A stretch of 64,000 bases of DNA from Lachnospiraceae bacterium (GCA_031272985.1 JAISSU010000016.1:62001-126000), one strand, 5' to 3'; shown: positions 36,926 through 47,220, counted from the stretch's first letter. The notes: generated by a model not told the origin, from the sequence alone. Made by a program: numbers and translations.

Positions 36926-38542
36926 ATGCACAAGAAGAAAAATAAAACTATTGGAAAGTTGTTGGCGGCATTACTTATTGTAATAGCATTGGTGCCGTCC
37001 ATTTCGGTATTTGCGGCGGATGGGAAGATTTCATTTACAGATCCTGCCACAAAAGTCGGAGACATGGTGCAGGTGCGCGTAGTGGCGCGTTCTACAGCCG
37101 GTAATTTCGGACAGATGAGTGTGTCCCTGAAATATGACGCTACCGCGCTTGGATATCAGGGCGGTGCAGGGGTCACGAAAAACGGGGACGGTGCGCTAAC
37201 ACTTGCCAGTGCGGGGGGTGCTGCCGAGGTCGCTTGGGATATTCAATTTCAGGGACTGACGCAGACGACTACGAAAGTGGAGGTTGCTTCTGCTGACATT
37301 AAAAATGAAGCCGGAGCGGCAATGACTCTTGATTTTGGAAATTCGACAGTTAGCATTGCGGCGGGCGATCCGAGTAAGATCATTGAGCCTGCCGGCGGTG
37401 GGAGCGCGGATGGTATTGCGGTGACTGTGAACGGAACTGAATATACCTTCACAAATAACTATCCTGAGGCAGATATTCCTGAAGGTTTTACAAAAAAGGA
37501 ATTACAGTACGATGGCGTGCCAATGCAGGTGCTCGTAAATGAGACCAATATGGCAACAATTGGCTATTTAGTTGATGCAACAGGAGCCGGGGACTTTTTC
37601 CTGTATGATGATGAAGCCGGCGCATTTGCACCTTACGGACCCTTAAAAATTTCAGAGACCACAACGATAGTGGTGCTTAGCAATACTTCACAGGTTTCTT
37701 TGCCAAATAATTATTCGCAGGTAACACTGACTCTTAATGGTAAAGAATTCCCTGTATGGCAGGACATGGACAAGAATGATATATATGTTTTGTATGCCAT
37801 TTCAGGTAGCGGCGACAGGGCATATTATCAGTACGATAAGGCTGAGGATACGTACCAGAGATTCGACGTACCGGTAGAGGAAGCAGTTACGGAAGAACCT
37901 AAAACCGATACCTCAATACAAGGAAAAATAAAGGCATTTATTAACGATCACTTTAAAATAGTGGCTATAGCCGGCTTGGCAGTACTGCTGATATTCTTAG
38001 TATTGCTTCTGATACTCGGGATTAAACTGCATAACAGAAATGCTGAATTGGATGAATTATATGATGAGTATGGCATAGATGAAGAGCCTGAACCTTTACC
38101 GAAATCAAAGCAGGCACCGGCTGCGCCCAAGAAGCCTGAAAAGAGAAAGACCGAAAGGGAACGCGAGTTTGAAGACTTTGATGATTTGGATGACTATGAC
38201 GAGGAAGACGATTACTTCGAGGACGATTACCCGAGAGCAAAAGCCCCAAAAAACGTCAATACCTCAAAGCCGGCAAAAGGTATTTTCGATAAGAACAAAA
38301 GAAAACAAATCGACAACGACGACTTTGAGGAAGATGCTGGATTTGCCGATGAATTCGATGATGCTTTCGACGATACCGGAGATGATGATGGAGATTATTT
38401 AGATATTGATGAATCTCTCAGAAAGACAAAGACCTTCTCGGGTAAAAACGGCACTCCGACGGGCGGATTCGGCGAGACAGGCGGATTCGGAGCCACGGGC
38501 GGATTTGATGATTACGAGACAGATTTGATAGATTTAGATTAA
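36926..38542 (+). CDS. Cohesin-like single-pass surface protein with long acidic cytoplasmic tail
   Basis: The 538-residue protein starts with a signal peptide (residues 1-31, ending SVFAA). A cohesin/Ig-like domain follows (about 32-150; QVRVVARSTAGNFGQMSVSLKYDATALGY is cohesin-like), then an unrecognised outer region (165-315) and one membrane helix (about 340-362, IVAIAGLAVLLIFLVLLLILG). The last 170 residues face the cytoplasm and are very rich in Asp/Glu, with a basic patch. They end in a Gly-Phe repeat, TGGFGETGGFGATGGF. It could link wall or extracellular proteins to an inner partner. GAGGAG precedes ATG 36926. A strong terminator follows, so it appears monocistronic. Confidence 0.7.
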   Translation: MHKKKNKTIGKLLAALLIVIALVPSISVFAADGKISFTDPATKVGDMVQVRVVARSTAGNFGQMSVSLKYDATALGYQGGAGVTKNGDGALTLASAGGAAEVAWDIQFQGLTQTTTKVEVASADIKNEAGAAMTLDFGNSTVSIAAGDPSKIIEPAGGGSADGIAVTVNGTEYTFTNNYPEADIPEGFTKKELQYDGVPMQVLVNETNMATIGYLVDATGAGDFFLYDDEAGAFAPYGPLKISETTTIVVLSNTSQVSLPNNYSQVTLTLNGKEFPVWQDMDKNDIYVLYAISGSGDRAYYQYDKAEDTYQRFDVPVEEAVTEEPKTDTSIQGKIKAFINDHFKIVAIAGLAVLLIFLVLLLILGIKLHNRNAELDELYDEYGIDEEPEPLPKSKQAPAAPKKPEKRKTEREREFEDFDDLDDYDEEDDYFEDDYPRAKAPKNVNTSKPAKGIFDKNKRKQIDNDDFEEDAGFADEFDDAFDDTGDDDGDYLDIDESLRKTKTFSGKNGTPTGGFGETGGFGATGGFDDYETDLIDLD

Positions 38543-38571
38543 TAGACGAAATAAAATTTGATTATATTACT

Positions 38572-38604
38572 TATCGGCGTGGCATGACCACGCCGATAGT
38601 TTTT
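38572..38604 (+). terminator. Strong terminator after the cohesin-like gene
   Basis: An 11-bp GC-rich stem, TATCGGCGTGG (38572-38582) and CCACGCCGATA (38588-38598), with a 5-base loop and then GTTTTT. It sits next to the 3' end of the convergent YbaK-type gene and may act on both strands. Confidence 0.85.
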
Positions 38605-39103
38605 ACAGATTTATCTTCATCACATCCACATCTAAACTCCAGAGGAATTTATCCAAATCCTTATAGGAGAGAAATACTGTGGCGGTATTATCCAAAGGAT
38701 GTATACCGAGCCTTTTTGCCCGCGTTAGGCTTTTGTCTATGAAGAATTCCACTTTATGGTCAGGATCATTCATAAGCCCGAATGGCGAGACACTACCCTG
38801 TTTTAGCCCGAGGAGATTTTCGAGGCGTTCTTCCGAGGCGAAGCTAAGAGTCCCCGCGCCTAATACTCTTGCCAGATTTTTCAAGTCGACCTTTGTTTTT
38901 TCATCTGCAGTTACGAGGAAATGCCTTTTCCCTTTTGCATCGCGTAAGAACAGGTTTTTACAAAGTGTACCTTTTGCGGGTAATCCGAGCCTGTCCATAT
39001 CCTCCATTGTGTGTACAGCTTCGTGCTCTACGGCCTCAAACTGAATTCCCTGCTTTTTTAGCGCGTCATATACCCGCTTCTTTGCTTCTTCATTGCCTGC
39101 CAT
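38603..39103 (-). CDS. YbaK/ProX-type aminoacyl-tRNA editing protein
   Basis: The 166-residue protein is a stand-alone INS/YbaK-type editing domain. It has VEHEAVHTMEDMDRLGLPAKG, CKNLFLRDAKGKRHFLVTADE with the catalytic-type lysine, and GSVSPFGLMND. Such proteins (ProXp-ala, PrdX) hydrolyse Ala-tRNA(Pro) or Cys-tRNA(Pro); the ending FIDKSLTRAKRLGIHPLDNTAT fits the ProX/PrdX subgroup better than YbaK proper. GGGAGGG precedes the ATG at 39103 on the - strand. It is divergent from the CPBP protease gene, sharing a promoter region with palindromes. Confidence 0.88.
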   Translation of the reverse strand: MAGNEEAKKRVYDALKKQGIQFEAVEHEAVHTMEDMDRLGLPAKGTLCKNLFLRDAKGKRHFLVTADEKTKVDLKNLARVLGAGTLSFASEERLENLLGLKQGSVSPFGLMNDPDHKVEFFIDKSLTRAKRLGIHPLDNTATVFLSYKDLDKFLWSLDVDVMKINL

Positions 39104-39165
39104 AAGAATATCCCTCCCTAGGTTTGATAAGCAGAATTAAGAATATTTCCGCTAAGATTGTGCAT

Positions 39166-39195
39166 ATTATAGCAATCACTTGCAAGTTTCGTCAA
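39166..39195 (-). promoter_or_regulatory. Promoter of the YbaK/ProX-type gene (- strand)
   Basis: On the - strand TTGACG (39190-39195), an 18-base spacer and consensus TATAAT (39166-39171). It overlaps the divergent + promoter. Confidence 0.65.
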
Positions 39196-39260
39196 CTGAA
39201 TCTATAATGACATTGTTTGCAACCTTGGATTCCTGATTTAAGATTTACGAACTTGCAAGT
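39178..39260. repeat. Two copies of the palindrome ACTTGCAAGT (candidate operator)
   Basis: A perfect 10-bp palindrome occurs at 39178-39187 and again at 39251-39260. The starts are 73 bases apart, about seven helical turns, so both sites face the same side of the DNA. The first covers the -35 of the + promoter and the spacer of the - promoter; the second is in the + leader. No regulator gene is adjacent. Confidence 0.5.
39180..39208 (+). promoter_or_regulatory. Promoter of the CPBP protease gene
   Basis: TTGCAA (39180-39185), 17 bases and consensus TATAAT (39203-39208). Only one of the two overlapping promoters can be occupied at a time. Confidence 0.65.
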
Positions 39261-39286
39261 ATTGATTTCACAAAGCGAGGTAAGAA

Positions 39287-40255
39287 ATGTATCATTTACA
39301 ACCACAGGATGAGAATCCTCAGAATACCGATAATAATATAAAAACACCTGTAAATAACGCACCAATGCAAAAGCGTTATGGTTTCTTTGGGATTTGGGGA
39401 CCGGTGATAATAAAGATGCTTATCAGCTATGGGGTCATTCTGATGGCGCAGTTTATCGCGGGCTATTTATACGGATTAAACCATTATGATGAGGCCTTAG
39501 CTGCTACATCAGGCGGGGATGCGTTTACAAATTTTAGCGTTTCAATAGCGGAATACGGGAGTAAATTTATTATTGCCAATGCCGTAGCAATTGAAGGGAT
39601 TTCAGCAGTAATCACGATAATTGTAGCCGGACTGTGGTTCCTTCAAGACAAGAAGAAAGCAGCCTTATACGAGCAGAAAAGCGAAACAATAAAAGAACCA
39701 TTATGGAAGTATATGGGTATCGTAATCCTTTCTATTGCGCTCTGCCTTGGGCTTAATAATATTATTATCTTAAGCGGTCTGGATCAGGCGAGTTCGACTT
39801 GGCAGGACGTTGCTAGTGCAATTTATGACAGCTCATTCTTCCTTCAGATTGCAGTCATTGCGATATTAGCGCCGCTTTGCGAAGAGCTTGTCTTTAGAGG
39901 TCTCGTTTTCAGGCGGATTAAAGAGAGGTCGGGCTATATTTATGCCGCATTGTTTTCATCAGCTGTATTCGGTATTACTCATTTGAACTGGGTTCAAGCT
40001 GTCTATGGCTTTATTGTGGGATTTGTATTTACATATCTTTATGAGAAATTCAAATCATTTGCAGCCCCAGTAATTGCACATATTGCGATAAATCTATCGG
40101 CGCTGGTAATGACTAAATACGAAGTAATTACTTCTTTAATGGAAAACCGCACATGGTTTAGCATCGTGACGATATTGTGCGCGACCATCGCCGCTACAAT
40201 CTTTGTGTGGGTGCGCGGGTTCAATATGCCCGAAAATTCGCAGACTAATATATAA
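39287..40255 (+). CDS. CPBP-family intramembrane metalloprotease
   Basis: The 322-residue protein has about eight membrane helices and the CPBP (CAAX protease/Abi) motifs in order: EELVFRG with E199-E200, an FGITHLNW motif, and HIAINLSAL. These residues form the glutamate/histidine active site of Rce1-like proteases. Bacterial members act in bacteriocin self-immunity, protein secretion or signalling; the substrate here is unknown. GAGGT precedes ATG 39287. It has its own promoter, overlapping that of the divergent editing protein. Confidence 0.9.
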   Translation: MYHLQPQDENPQNTDNNIKTPVNNAPMQKRYGFFGIWGPVIIKMLISYGVILMAQFIAGYLYGLNHYDEALAATSGGDAFTNFSVSIAEYGSKFIIANAVAIEGISAVITIIVAGLWFLQDKKKAALYEQKSETIKEPLWKYMGIVILSIALCLGLNNIIILSGLDQASSTWQDVASAIYDSSFFLQIAVIAILAPLCEELVFRGLVFRRIKERSGYIYAALFSSAVFGITHLNWVQAVYGFIVGFVFTYLYEKFKSFAAPVIAHIAINLSALVMTKYEVITSLMENRTWFSIVTILCATIAATIFVWVRGFNMPENSQTNI

Positions 40256-40333
40256 TATTCTTTTGTGTTATCTGAAATCAAAATCATATTTTATTTAATA
40301 TCATATTATCAGACAATTTCGTGAAAAAAGTTC

Positions 40334-40362
40334 TTTACACCACCCTCATTCTGTAGTATAGT
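40334..40362 (+). promoter_or_regulatory. Promoter of gltBD
   Basis: TTTACA (40334-40339), 17 bases, TATAGT (40357-40362), about 38 bases before the gltB start codon. Confidence 0.6.
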
Positions 40363-40405
40363 TCTTGAAAATACGGTTTTGACATATTATAGACAGGAGC
40401 GGAGT

Positions 40406-43400
40406 ATGGAATCGAAGGGTGAATGTAAGGAACGACAGCAGAATCAAAATCAATTTAGGGGTTTATATCGTCCCGAGTTTGAGCATGATAATTGCGGTAT
40501 CGGGGCAATCGTTAATATTAAAGGTGAAAAGAGTCATGCTACGGTCGAAAATGCTCTCTTAATAGTTGAAAATCTTGATCACAGAGCGGGAAAGGATGCC
40601 GAGGGAAAGACAGGTGACGGTGTAGGGATTCTGCTTCAGATTTCTCATAAATTTTTCAGTGAAACGCTAAAAGGAACTAATATAAAAATCGGCGGTGAGC
40701 GCGATTACGGAATCGGAATGTTTTTCTTCCCGCAGGATGAATTAAAAAGGAATCAGGCCAAGAATATCTTTGAGGTTATTACAAAAAAAGAGGGTTTGAA
40801 TTTTTTGGGCTGGAGAGAAGTGCCTACTCGCCCGGATGTATTGGGTAGCCGTGCCAGAAAATGTATGCCTTGCATCATGCAGGCGTTTATTGAGAGACCA
40901 AGGAGAGTTGAACGTGGTCTTGATTTCGACAGGCGCTTGTATGTTATCAGGAGGATTTTTGAGCAGAGCTCCGATGATACATATGTTGTTTCTTTATCCT
41001 GCCGTACTATTGTTTATAAAGGAATGTTCCTTGTCGGTCAACTGAGGTCGTTTTTTGTGGATTTGCAAGAACCTTCATATGAATCCGCTATTGCCATTGT
41101 GCATTCACGCTTTTCGACTAACACAAATCCCAGTTGGGAGAGAGCCCACCCGAACAGATACATCGTTCACAATGGGGAGATCAACACTATTCGCGGTAAT
41201 GCCGATAAGATGCGCGCTCGTGAGGAAACAATGGAATCCGTTCATTTAAAGGGTGAGATGTTTAAAGTGCTCCCTGCAATTGATACTACCGGATCCGACT
41301 CGGCTATGCTTGATAATGCGTTGGAATTCATGGTTATGAGCGGTCTGGATTTACCGTTGGCAGTAATGATTGCCATACCCGAGCCATGGACGAATTCGCT
41401 TTCCATTTCTCAAAAACGAAGAGATTTTTATCAGTATTACGCTACAATGATGGAGCCATGGGACGGTCCTGCCTCGATCCTATTTTCTGACGGGGACTGC
41501 ATGGGAGCGGTTCTTGACAGAAACGGACTTCGACCCTCGCGGTACTTCATCACAAAGGATGGTACTCTTATTTTATCATCTGAGGTTGGAGTGTTAGATG
41601 TTAAACCGGAAAACATTCTGATAAAAGAGCGTCTACATCCCGGAAAAATGTTATTGGTGGACACCGTTAAAGGTGAAGTTATTTCCGACAATGATTTAAA
41701 GGAATACTATGCCGGTCGTCAGCCTTACGGAGAATGGTTGGACAGTCATTTGGTCTATTTAAAGGATTTGAAAATACCTAATGTCAGCATTCCTTCTTAC
41801 TCAGGCAGAGAACGCCGCCAGCTTCAGAAGGCTTTCGGATATAGCTATGAAGACGTTAATACGTCAATTTTGCAGATGGCGAGAAATGGAGCGGAAAGTA
41901 CAGGCGCCATGGGGATTGATGTTCCCTTGGCGGTTTTATCGCATAAACCACAAAATCTTTTCGGCTATTTTAAGCAATTATTCGCGCAAGTAACCAATCC
42001 TCCTATTGATGCTATTCGTGAGGAGGTCGTCACTTCAACGACGGTTTATATCGGCAGAGACGGAAATCTTCTTGAGGAAAAAGAAGAAAACTGCAACATG
42101 CTTAAAATCAATAATCCGATTCTTACCAATACGGATCTCCTAAAAATTGAGCATATGCAGGCCGAGGGCTTCAAGGTGGAGAAAATTATGACCACCTATT
42201 ATAAAAATGCAAGTCTGGAAAAATCACTTGAATACCTTTTCGTTGAGGTGGACAGGGCAATAAGGGAAGGTACTACTGTTATTATTCTTTCTGACAGGGG
42301 GGTGGATGAGTATCACGTAGCGATGCCTGCACTTCTTGCGGTTTCAGGTGTTCAGCATCATCTTGTCAGGACTAAAAAACGCACCTCAATCGGTATAATT
42401 GTTGAAACAGGCGAACCCCGCGAGGTTCATCATTTTGCGACGCTCCTTGGTTATGGCGCGAGTGCCGTTAACCCGTATCTGGCGCATGAAACGATTAAGC
42501 AATTGATAGATGAAAATAAACTTCAAAAAGACTATTATGCAGCAGTTGACGATTATAATGATGCAGTGATTCATGGAATCGTTAAGACCGCTTCAAAAAT
42601 GGGCATTTCCACTATTCAGTCATATCAGGGAGCTAAAATATTCGAAGCTGTTGGATTAAAAGAGGAGTTTATCCAAAAGTACTTTACAGGCACAGTTAGC
42701 CCTGTTAACGGCATAGGCGTTGAAGATATTGCTAAGGATTATCTTGCTTTGCATTTTGAGGCGTTTGACCCATTGGGATTAGAAGTGGATTTAACCCTAG
42801 ACAGCGTCGGGGTTCATAAGGCTAAAAGCGGCGGAGAAAAGCATCTTTATAACCCGGCGACTATTCACACGCTCCAGCAATCCGCTAGAACGGGCGACTA
42901 CGAATTATTTAAACAATATTGCGATCTGGTTAATGCAGAAGGTGAGAGAATTAATCTGAGAGGACAACTTGATTTTAAATTTGCGGAAACACCCATTCCC
43001 ATTGAAGAGGTTGAAAGTGTTGATTCAATTGTGACACGATTTAAGACCGGAGCGATGTCATATGGTTCGATTTCAAAAGAGGCGCATGAAACATTAGCCT
43101 TAGCTATGAATACGTTGCATGGGAAATCAAACAGCGGTGAAGGCGGAGAGGATGAAGAACGGCTCACTTCAAATAAATGCTCGGCAATTAAGCAGGTCGC
43201 GAGCGGGCGTTTCGGTGTAACTTCAAGGTATTTAGTTAACGCAAAGGAAATTCAGATAAAGATGGCGCAGGGCGCTAAACCCGGCGAAGGCGGACACTTA
43301 CCCGGAGCAAAAGTCTATCCTTGGATTGCAAAAACACGTCATTCCACACCCGGGGTGAGTCTGATTTCGCCCCCGCCACATCATGATATTTACTCTATAG

Positions 43401-44971
43401 AGGATTTGGCTCAGCTTATTTATGACTGTAAAAATGCCAATAAATACGCACGCATTTCTGTTAAGCTCGTTTCCGAGGCGGGCGTGGGCACTGTCGCAGC
43501 CGGTGTGGCGAAGGCAGGTGCGGGATTGATCCTAATTTCCGGCTATGACGGAGGTACGGGAGCCGCGCCACGAAGCTCAATACATAACGCCGGACTACCG
43601 TGGGAATTGGGACTTTCCGAGACTCATCAGACACTAATACAAAACGGATTGCGGGAGCGAGTACGCTTGGAAACCGACGGAAAGCTCATGAGTGGACGTG
43701 ATGTAGTTATTGCCGCAATTCTCGGGGCGGAGGAATTCGGATTTGCCACCGCGCCATTGGTTACGTTGGGGTGTGTTATGATGAGGGTCTGTAATTTGGA
43801 CACATGTCCTGTTGGTGTTGCTACTCAGAATCCTTATCTTCGCAAGCGTTTCTCGGGAAAGCCCGAATACGTAATCAATTTTATGCGCTTTATTGCAGAG
43901 AATTGTCGCGAATATATGGCAAAGCTCGGTGTCAGAACAATAGATGAGCTGGTAGGTCATACCGAACTATTAAAAGTGAAAGAAAAACCCACCTCACCAA
44001 AGGCTGCCACACTTAATTTGGGAGAAATTTTACATAATCCGTATGTGGGTACCGATACGCCGTTTATTTATAATCCTGATAAAGCATTTGACTTTGGGCT
44101 GGAAAAGACAGTCGATGAAAAAGTGCTTTTAAAGAAATTGGCTTCGAGCATTGATAGCGGAAAGAAAAAGAGTATTGAGATTGATGTGAATAATACAGAC
44201 AGAACGCTTGGCACAATTTTTGGATCAGAGATTACTAGACATTTCCCTGAAGGAATGCCTGAGGATTCATTTGTTATTAAATGCAAAGGTGCGGGTGGAC
44301 AATCTTTTGGTGCATTCATACCGAAAGGCTTAACGCTTGAATTAATCGGTGAGAGCAATGATTATTTCGGAAAAGGTCTTTCCGGCGGAAAACTGATTGT
44401 ATATCCGCCAAACGGGATTACATATAAGCATCATGAGAATATTATTGTTGGAAATGTCGCGCTCTACGGTGCGACGGCAGGCAAGGCTTATATTAACGGC
44501 GTTGCCGGAGAACGCTTCGCAGTTAGAAATTCAGGAGCTACAGCCGTAGTTGAAGGCGTCGGAGACCACGGATGCGAATACATGACCGGCGGCAGGGTGG
44601 CTGTGCTTGGGGAAACCGGAAAGAACTTCGGTGCGGGGATGAGCGGCGGAATAGCATATGTTTTGGATATGGAAAGCAGGCTTTATCAAAACGTGAATAA
44701 AGAACTCGTCCATATTGAAAAACTGACCTCAAAATATGACATGAATGAACTGAAAAGCATGATTGAGGAACATGTTTCTTACACAAATTCCGAGATTGGT
44801 AAGGAAATTCTTGAGAACTTTTCCGATTATGTCCCGAAGTTCAAGAAAATCATTCCCGTTGATTATGAGAGAATGATTGCCGCTACTTTAAAGCTTGAGG
44901 AGCAGGGACTCAGTCGTAAACAAGCTCAAATCGAGGCATTTTATACTATTAAGGGGAAGAAAGGGGTGTAA
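40406..44971 (+). CDS. gltB: Glutamate synthase large subunit
   Basis: The 1521-residue enzyme has an N-terminal glutaminase with nucleophile Cys30 after a short propeptide (EHDNCGIG). A central domain follows, then the FMN-binding synthase domain (KPGEGGHLPGAKVYPWIAKTRH, DGGTGAAPRSS), the 3Fe-4S cysteines CVMMRVCNLDTCPVG and the C-terminal beta-helix of GxxG repeats. It transfers the glutamine amide to 2-oxoglutarate. The frame extends to TTG 40379, but AGGAG lies 6 bases before ATG 40406. Only 3 bases separate it from gltD, with which it forms the alpha-beta complex. Confidence 0.97.
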   Translation: MESKGECKERQQNQNQFRGLYRPEFEHDNCGIGAIVNIKGEKSHATVENALLIVENLDHRAGKDAEGKTGDGVGILLQISHKFFSETLKGTNIKIGGERDYGIGMFFFPQDELKRNQAKNIFEVITKKEGLNFLGWREVPTRPDVLGSRARKCMPCIMQAFIERPRRVERGLDFDRRLYVIRRIFEQSSDDTYVVSLSCRTIVYKGMFLVGQLRSFFVDLQEPSYESAIAIVHSRFSTNTNPSWERAHPNRYIVHNGEINTIRGNADKMRAREETMESVHLKGEMFKVLPAIDTTGSDSAMLDNALEFMVMSGLDLPLAVMIAIPEPWTNSLSISQKRRDFYQYYATMMEPWDGPASILFSDGDCMGAVLDRNGLRPSRYFITKDGTLILSSEVGVLDVKPENILIKERLHPGKMLLVDTVKGEVISDNDLKEYYAGRQPYGEWLDSHLVYLKDLKIPNVSIPSYSGRERRQLQKAFGYSYEDVNTSILQMARNGAESTGAMGIDVPLAVLSHKPQNLFGYFKQLFAQVTNPPIDAIREEVVTSTTVYIGRDGNLLEEKEENCNMLKINNPILTNTDLLKIEHMQAEGFKVEKIMTTYYKNASLEKSLEYLFVEVDRAIREGTTVIILSDRGVDEYHVAMPALLAVSGVQHHLVRTKKRTSIGIIVETGEPREVHHFATLLGYGASAVNPYLAHETIKQLIDENKLQKDYYAAVDDYNDAVIHGIVKTASKMGISTIQSYQGAKIFEAVGLKEEFIQKYFTGTVSPVNGIGVEDIAKDYLALHFEAFDPLGLEVDLTLDSVGVHKAKSGGEKHLYNPATIHTLQQSARTGDYELFKQYCDLVNAEGERINLRGQLDFKFAETPIPIEEVESVDSIVTRFKTGAMSYGSISKEAHETLALAMNTLHGKSNSGEGGEDEERLTSNKCSAIKQVASGRFGVTSRYLVNAKEIQIKMAQGAKPGEGGHLPGAKVYPWIAKTRHSTPGVSLISPPPHHDIYSIEDLAQLIYDCKNANKYARISVKLVSEAGVGTVAAGVAKAGAGLILISGYDGGTGAAPRSSIHNAGLPWELGLSETHQTLIQNGLRERVRLETDGKLMSGRDVVIAAILGAEEFGFATAPLVTLGCVMMRVCNLDTCPVGVATQNPYLRKRFSGKPEYVINFMRFIAENCREYMAKLGVRTIDELVGHTELLKVKEKPTSPKAATLNLGEILHNPYVGTDTPFIYNPDKAFDFGLEKTVDEKVLLKKLASSIDSGKKKSIEIDVNNTDRTLGTIFGSEITRHFPEGMPEDSFVIKCKGAGGQSFGAFIPKGLTLELIGESNDYFGKGLSGGKLIVYPPNGITYKHHENIIVGNVALYGATAGKAYINGVAGERFAVRNSGATAVVEGVGDHGCEYMTGGRVAVLGETGKNFGAGMSGGIAYVLDMESRLYQNVNKELVHIEKLTSKYDMNELKSMIEEHVSYTNSEIGKEILENFSDYVPKFKKIIPVDYERMIAATLKLEEQGLSRKQAQIEAFYTIKGKKGV

Positions 44972-44974
44972 AAA

Positions 44975-46477
44975 ATGGGAAAAGAAACAGGCTTTTTGGA
45001 TTATGAGCGCAAAGATCAAACGAGCGAGGGCGCTTTGCAGAGAATTCACCATTATAATGAGTTTCACACTCCTTTACCTAAAGAAGAACAAGAGATTCAG
45101 GGAGCGAGATGCATGTCATGCGGGGTTCCGTTTTGCCAGTCGGGTGTGATGCTCGGCGGTATGGTCAGCGGTTGTCCTTTACATAATCTGATTCCCGAGT
45201 GGAACGATTTACTTTATCATGGTAATTGGGAGGAAGCATGGTATCGTCTTAAAAAGACCAATAATTTTCCCGAATTTACTGCACGGGTATGCCCGGCTCT
45301 TTGCGAAACTGCATGTACCTGTTCGCTTAATCAGGATGCTACGGCAATTAAATCAAATGAATATGGAATTACAGAGTATGCGTATGAAAACGGTTATGCA
45401 AAAGCAAAAGAAGTCACGGTAAGAACAGGAAAAAAGGTGGCTGTAGTAGGTTCAGGTCCTTCGGGACTTGCGGTAGCGGATTTGCTGAATCACAGAGGAC
45501 ATCTGGTGACTGTTTTTGAGCGCGAGGACAGGTGCGGGGGCTTGCTTCGATATGGTATTCCAAATATGAAGCTTGAAAAGCAGATAATAGACCGAAAGCT
45601 TCGAATAATGGAAGAAGAAGGGGTTACTTTTGTAACATCGTGTAATGTAGGGGTGGATAAATCCGCGAATGAATTATTAGAGAGCTTTGACAGGGTGGTT
45701 CTCGCCTGCGGTGCATCTAATCCGAGGGACATTAATGCTCCTGGACGTGACGCAAACGGAATATATTTTGCCGTAGATTTTCTTAAATCTACTACGAAAG
45801 CTCTGTTAAATAGTGTTGATGGTACCGTTAAAGAAACCGACTGCATAAGTGCGAAAGGTAAAAATGTAATGGTTATCGGCGGAGGGGACACCGGTAATGA
45901 CTGTGTGGGAACATCAATCAGGCACGGAGCAAAAAGCATATTACAATTAGAGATGCTGCCAAAGGCTCCTGATACAAGAAACGCAAATAATCCTTGGCCG
46001 CAATGGCCGAAAATCTGTAAAACCGATTACGGTCAGGAAGAGGCTATTGCTGTATTCGGTAAGGATCCGCGTGTGTATGAGACTACTGTAAAGGAATTCC
46101 TGAAAGACAAGGCCGGAAATCTTAATGGGGCAATCCTGGTGAAGCTTAAATGGGAAAAAGATAAAGCAACAGGACGCATGATAATGAAAGAAATTGCTGA
46201 CAGCGCTTATGAGGTTAAGGTGGATTTAGTGTTGATAGCGGCAGGGTTTTTAGGAAGCGAGAGCTACGTCACGAAAGATTTCGGCGTGGAAACCGACGCG
46301 AGGTCAAATGTGTCGACCCCCGAGCTTGATTTCAGAACGACCAAAGAAAGAGTCTTTGCGACAGGAGACATGCGCAGAGGGCAGTCTTTAGTGGTCTGGG
46401 CAATCAGAGAGGGACGCGAGGCGGCTAAAGAAGTAGATTTATCGCTTATGGGATATACTAATATCTATATACAATAA
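44975..46477 (+). CDS. gltD: Glutamate synthase small subunit
   Basis: The 500-residue flavoprotein supplies electrons from NAD(P)H to GltB. The N-terminal Cys-rich part ([21 protein letters not shown]) holds 4Fe-4S clusters; the FAD site is [17 protein letters not shown] (about residue 150) and the NAD(P)H site [16 protein letters not shown] (about residue 300). ATG 44975 follows AAAGGGG. Both subunits overlap in function only, not in sequence. No terminator is evident before convergent - strand genes. Confidence 0.97.
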   Translation: MGKETGFLDYERKDQTSEGALQRIHHYNEFHTPLPKEEQEIQGARCMSCGVPFCQSGVMLGGMVSGCPLHNLIPEWNDLLYHGNWEEAWYRLKKTNNFPEFTARVCPALCETACTCSLNQDATAIKSNEYGITEYAYENGYAKAKEVTVRTGKKVAVVGSGPSGLAVADLLNHRGHLVTVFEREDRCGGLLRYGIPNMKLEKQIIDRKLRIMEEEGVTFVTSCNVGVDKSANELLESFDRVVLACGASNPRDINAPGRDANGIYFAVDFLKSTTKALLNSVDGTVKETDCISAKGKNVMVIGGGDTGNDCVGTSIRHGAKSILQLEMLPKAPDTRNANNPWPQWPKICKTDYGQEEAIAVFGKDPRVYETTVKEFLKDKAGNLNGAILVKLKWEKDKATGRMIMKEIADSAYEVKVDLVLIAAGFLGSESYVTKDFGVETDARSNVSTPELDFRTTKERVFATGDMRRGQSLVVWAIREGREAAKEVDLSLMGYTNIYIQ

Positions 46478-46538
46478 CTGCAGAAGAATAAGAATAAAGC
46501 CATATTCTATTGTACTGATTATAGCGGGATAAACCGGT

Positions 46539-47213
46539 TTAGTCCCAGACTTCAGTTCTTATTTTAGCCTGCAGTTCGCGAAGTTTGCGTTTACAGGCTT
46601 TATAGTCGGGACAATATGTACCCACTATATTCCAAAAACGTTCGGAGTGGTTTAGTTCGGTTAGATGGGCGAGTTCATGTATAATGACATAATCAATAAC
46701 GGGTTCCTCCGCCATAATCAAACGCCAAGAAAAATTAATGGTTTTCTTAGATGAGCAGCTGCCCCAGCGGGTGGCTGCGCTTGTTATGCGGATGGAATTA
46801 AAAGAAACATTCATTTTCAAAGCCCAGACTTTTGCTTTGGCATTCAAGTACTTTTTAGCGAGCGACTTATATAACCTAATCAGATTTTGCCTAAGCGTTT
46901 CCTCGTCAATTGAGATGGGGGCATAGAATGCAATTTGGTCAAAGCCGATTCTGTCGCCGTCTTTTGGAAACAGGGGGTATTCCTTTCCCAAAAAGAGAAG
47001 CTTATCGCCAAAATCCAAATGAAAAGAATTTTTAGATGCGTTTGTTTCACGAACCAGAGCTACCTTCTTATTAATCCAGTCTTCTTTTTCCGAGAGGAAC
47101 TGTTCAATATTGCGGGACGATAAATGTAGCGGAGCGCGCACTTCAACAGTGGCATCCGGACGAATATAAACGGTTAAGGTTTTTCTTTTTGAACGAATAA
47201 GTGTGTATTCCAT
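46539..47213 (-). CDS. M48-type (YgjP/DUF45) metallopeptidase
   Basis: The 224-residue protein has the zinc motif HELAH at residues 179-183, preceded by RWGSCSSKKTINFSWRLI and followed by LNHSERFW, as in the YgjP/WLM family. Family members are cytosolic and their targets are poorly known. The start ATG 47213 gives the usual MEYTLIRSKRKTL beginning. A longer GTG-started frame to 47234 begins inside the rpsT terminator. ATG 47213 has no ribosome binding site; it lies 8 bases past the T tract of that terminator, so expression by read-through is the likely route. Confidence 0.85.
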   Translation of the reverse strand: MEYTLIRSKRKTLTVYIRPDATVEVRAPLHLSSRNIEQFLSEKEDWINKKVALVRETNASKNSFHLDFGDKLLFLGKEYPLFPKDGDRIGFDQIAFYAPISIDEETLRQNLIRLYKSLAKKYLNAKAKVWALKMNVSFNSIRITSAATRWGSCSSKKTINFSWRLIMAEEPVIDYVIIHELAHLTELNHSERFWNIVGTYCPDYKACKRKLRELQAKIRTEVWD

Positions 47214-47220
47214 AAAATAC

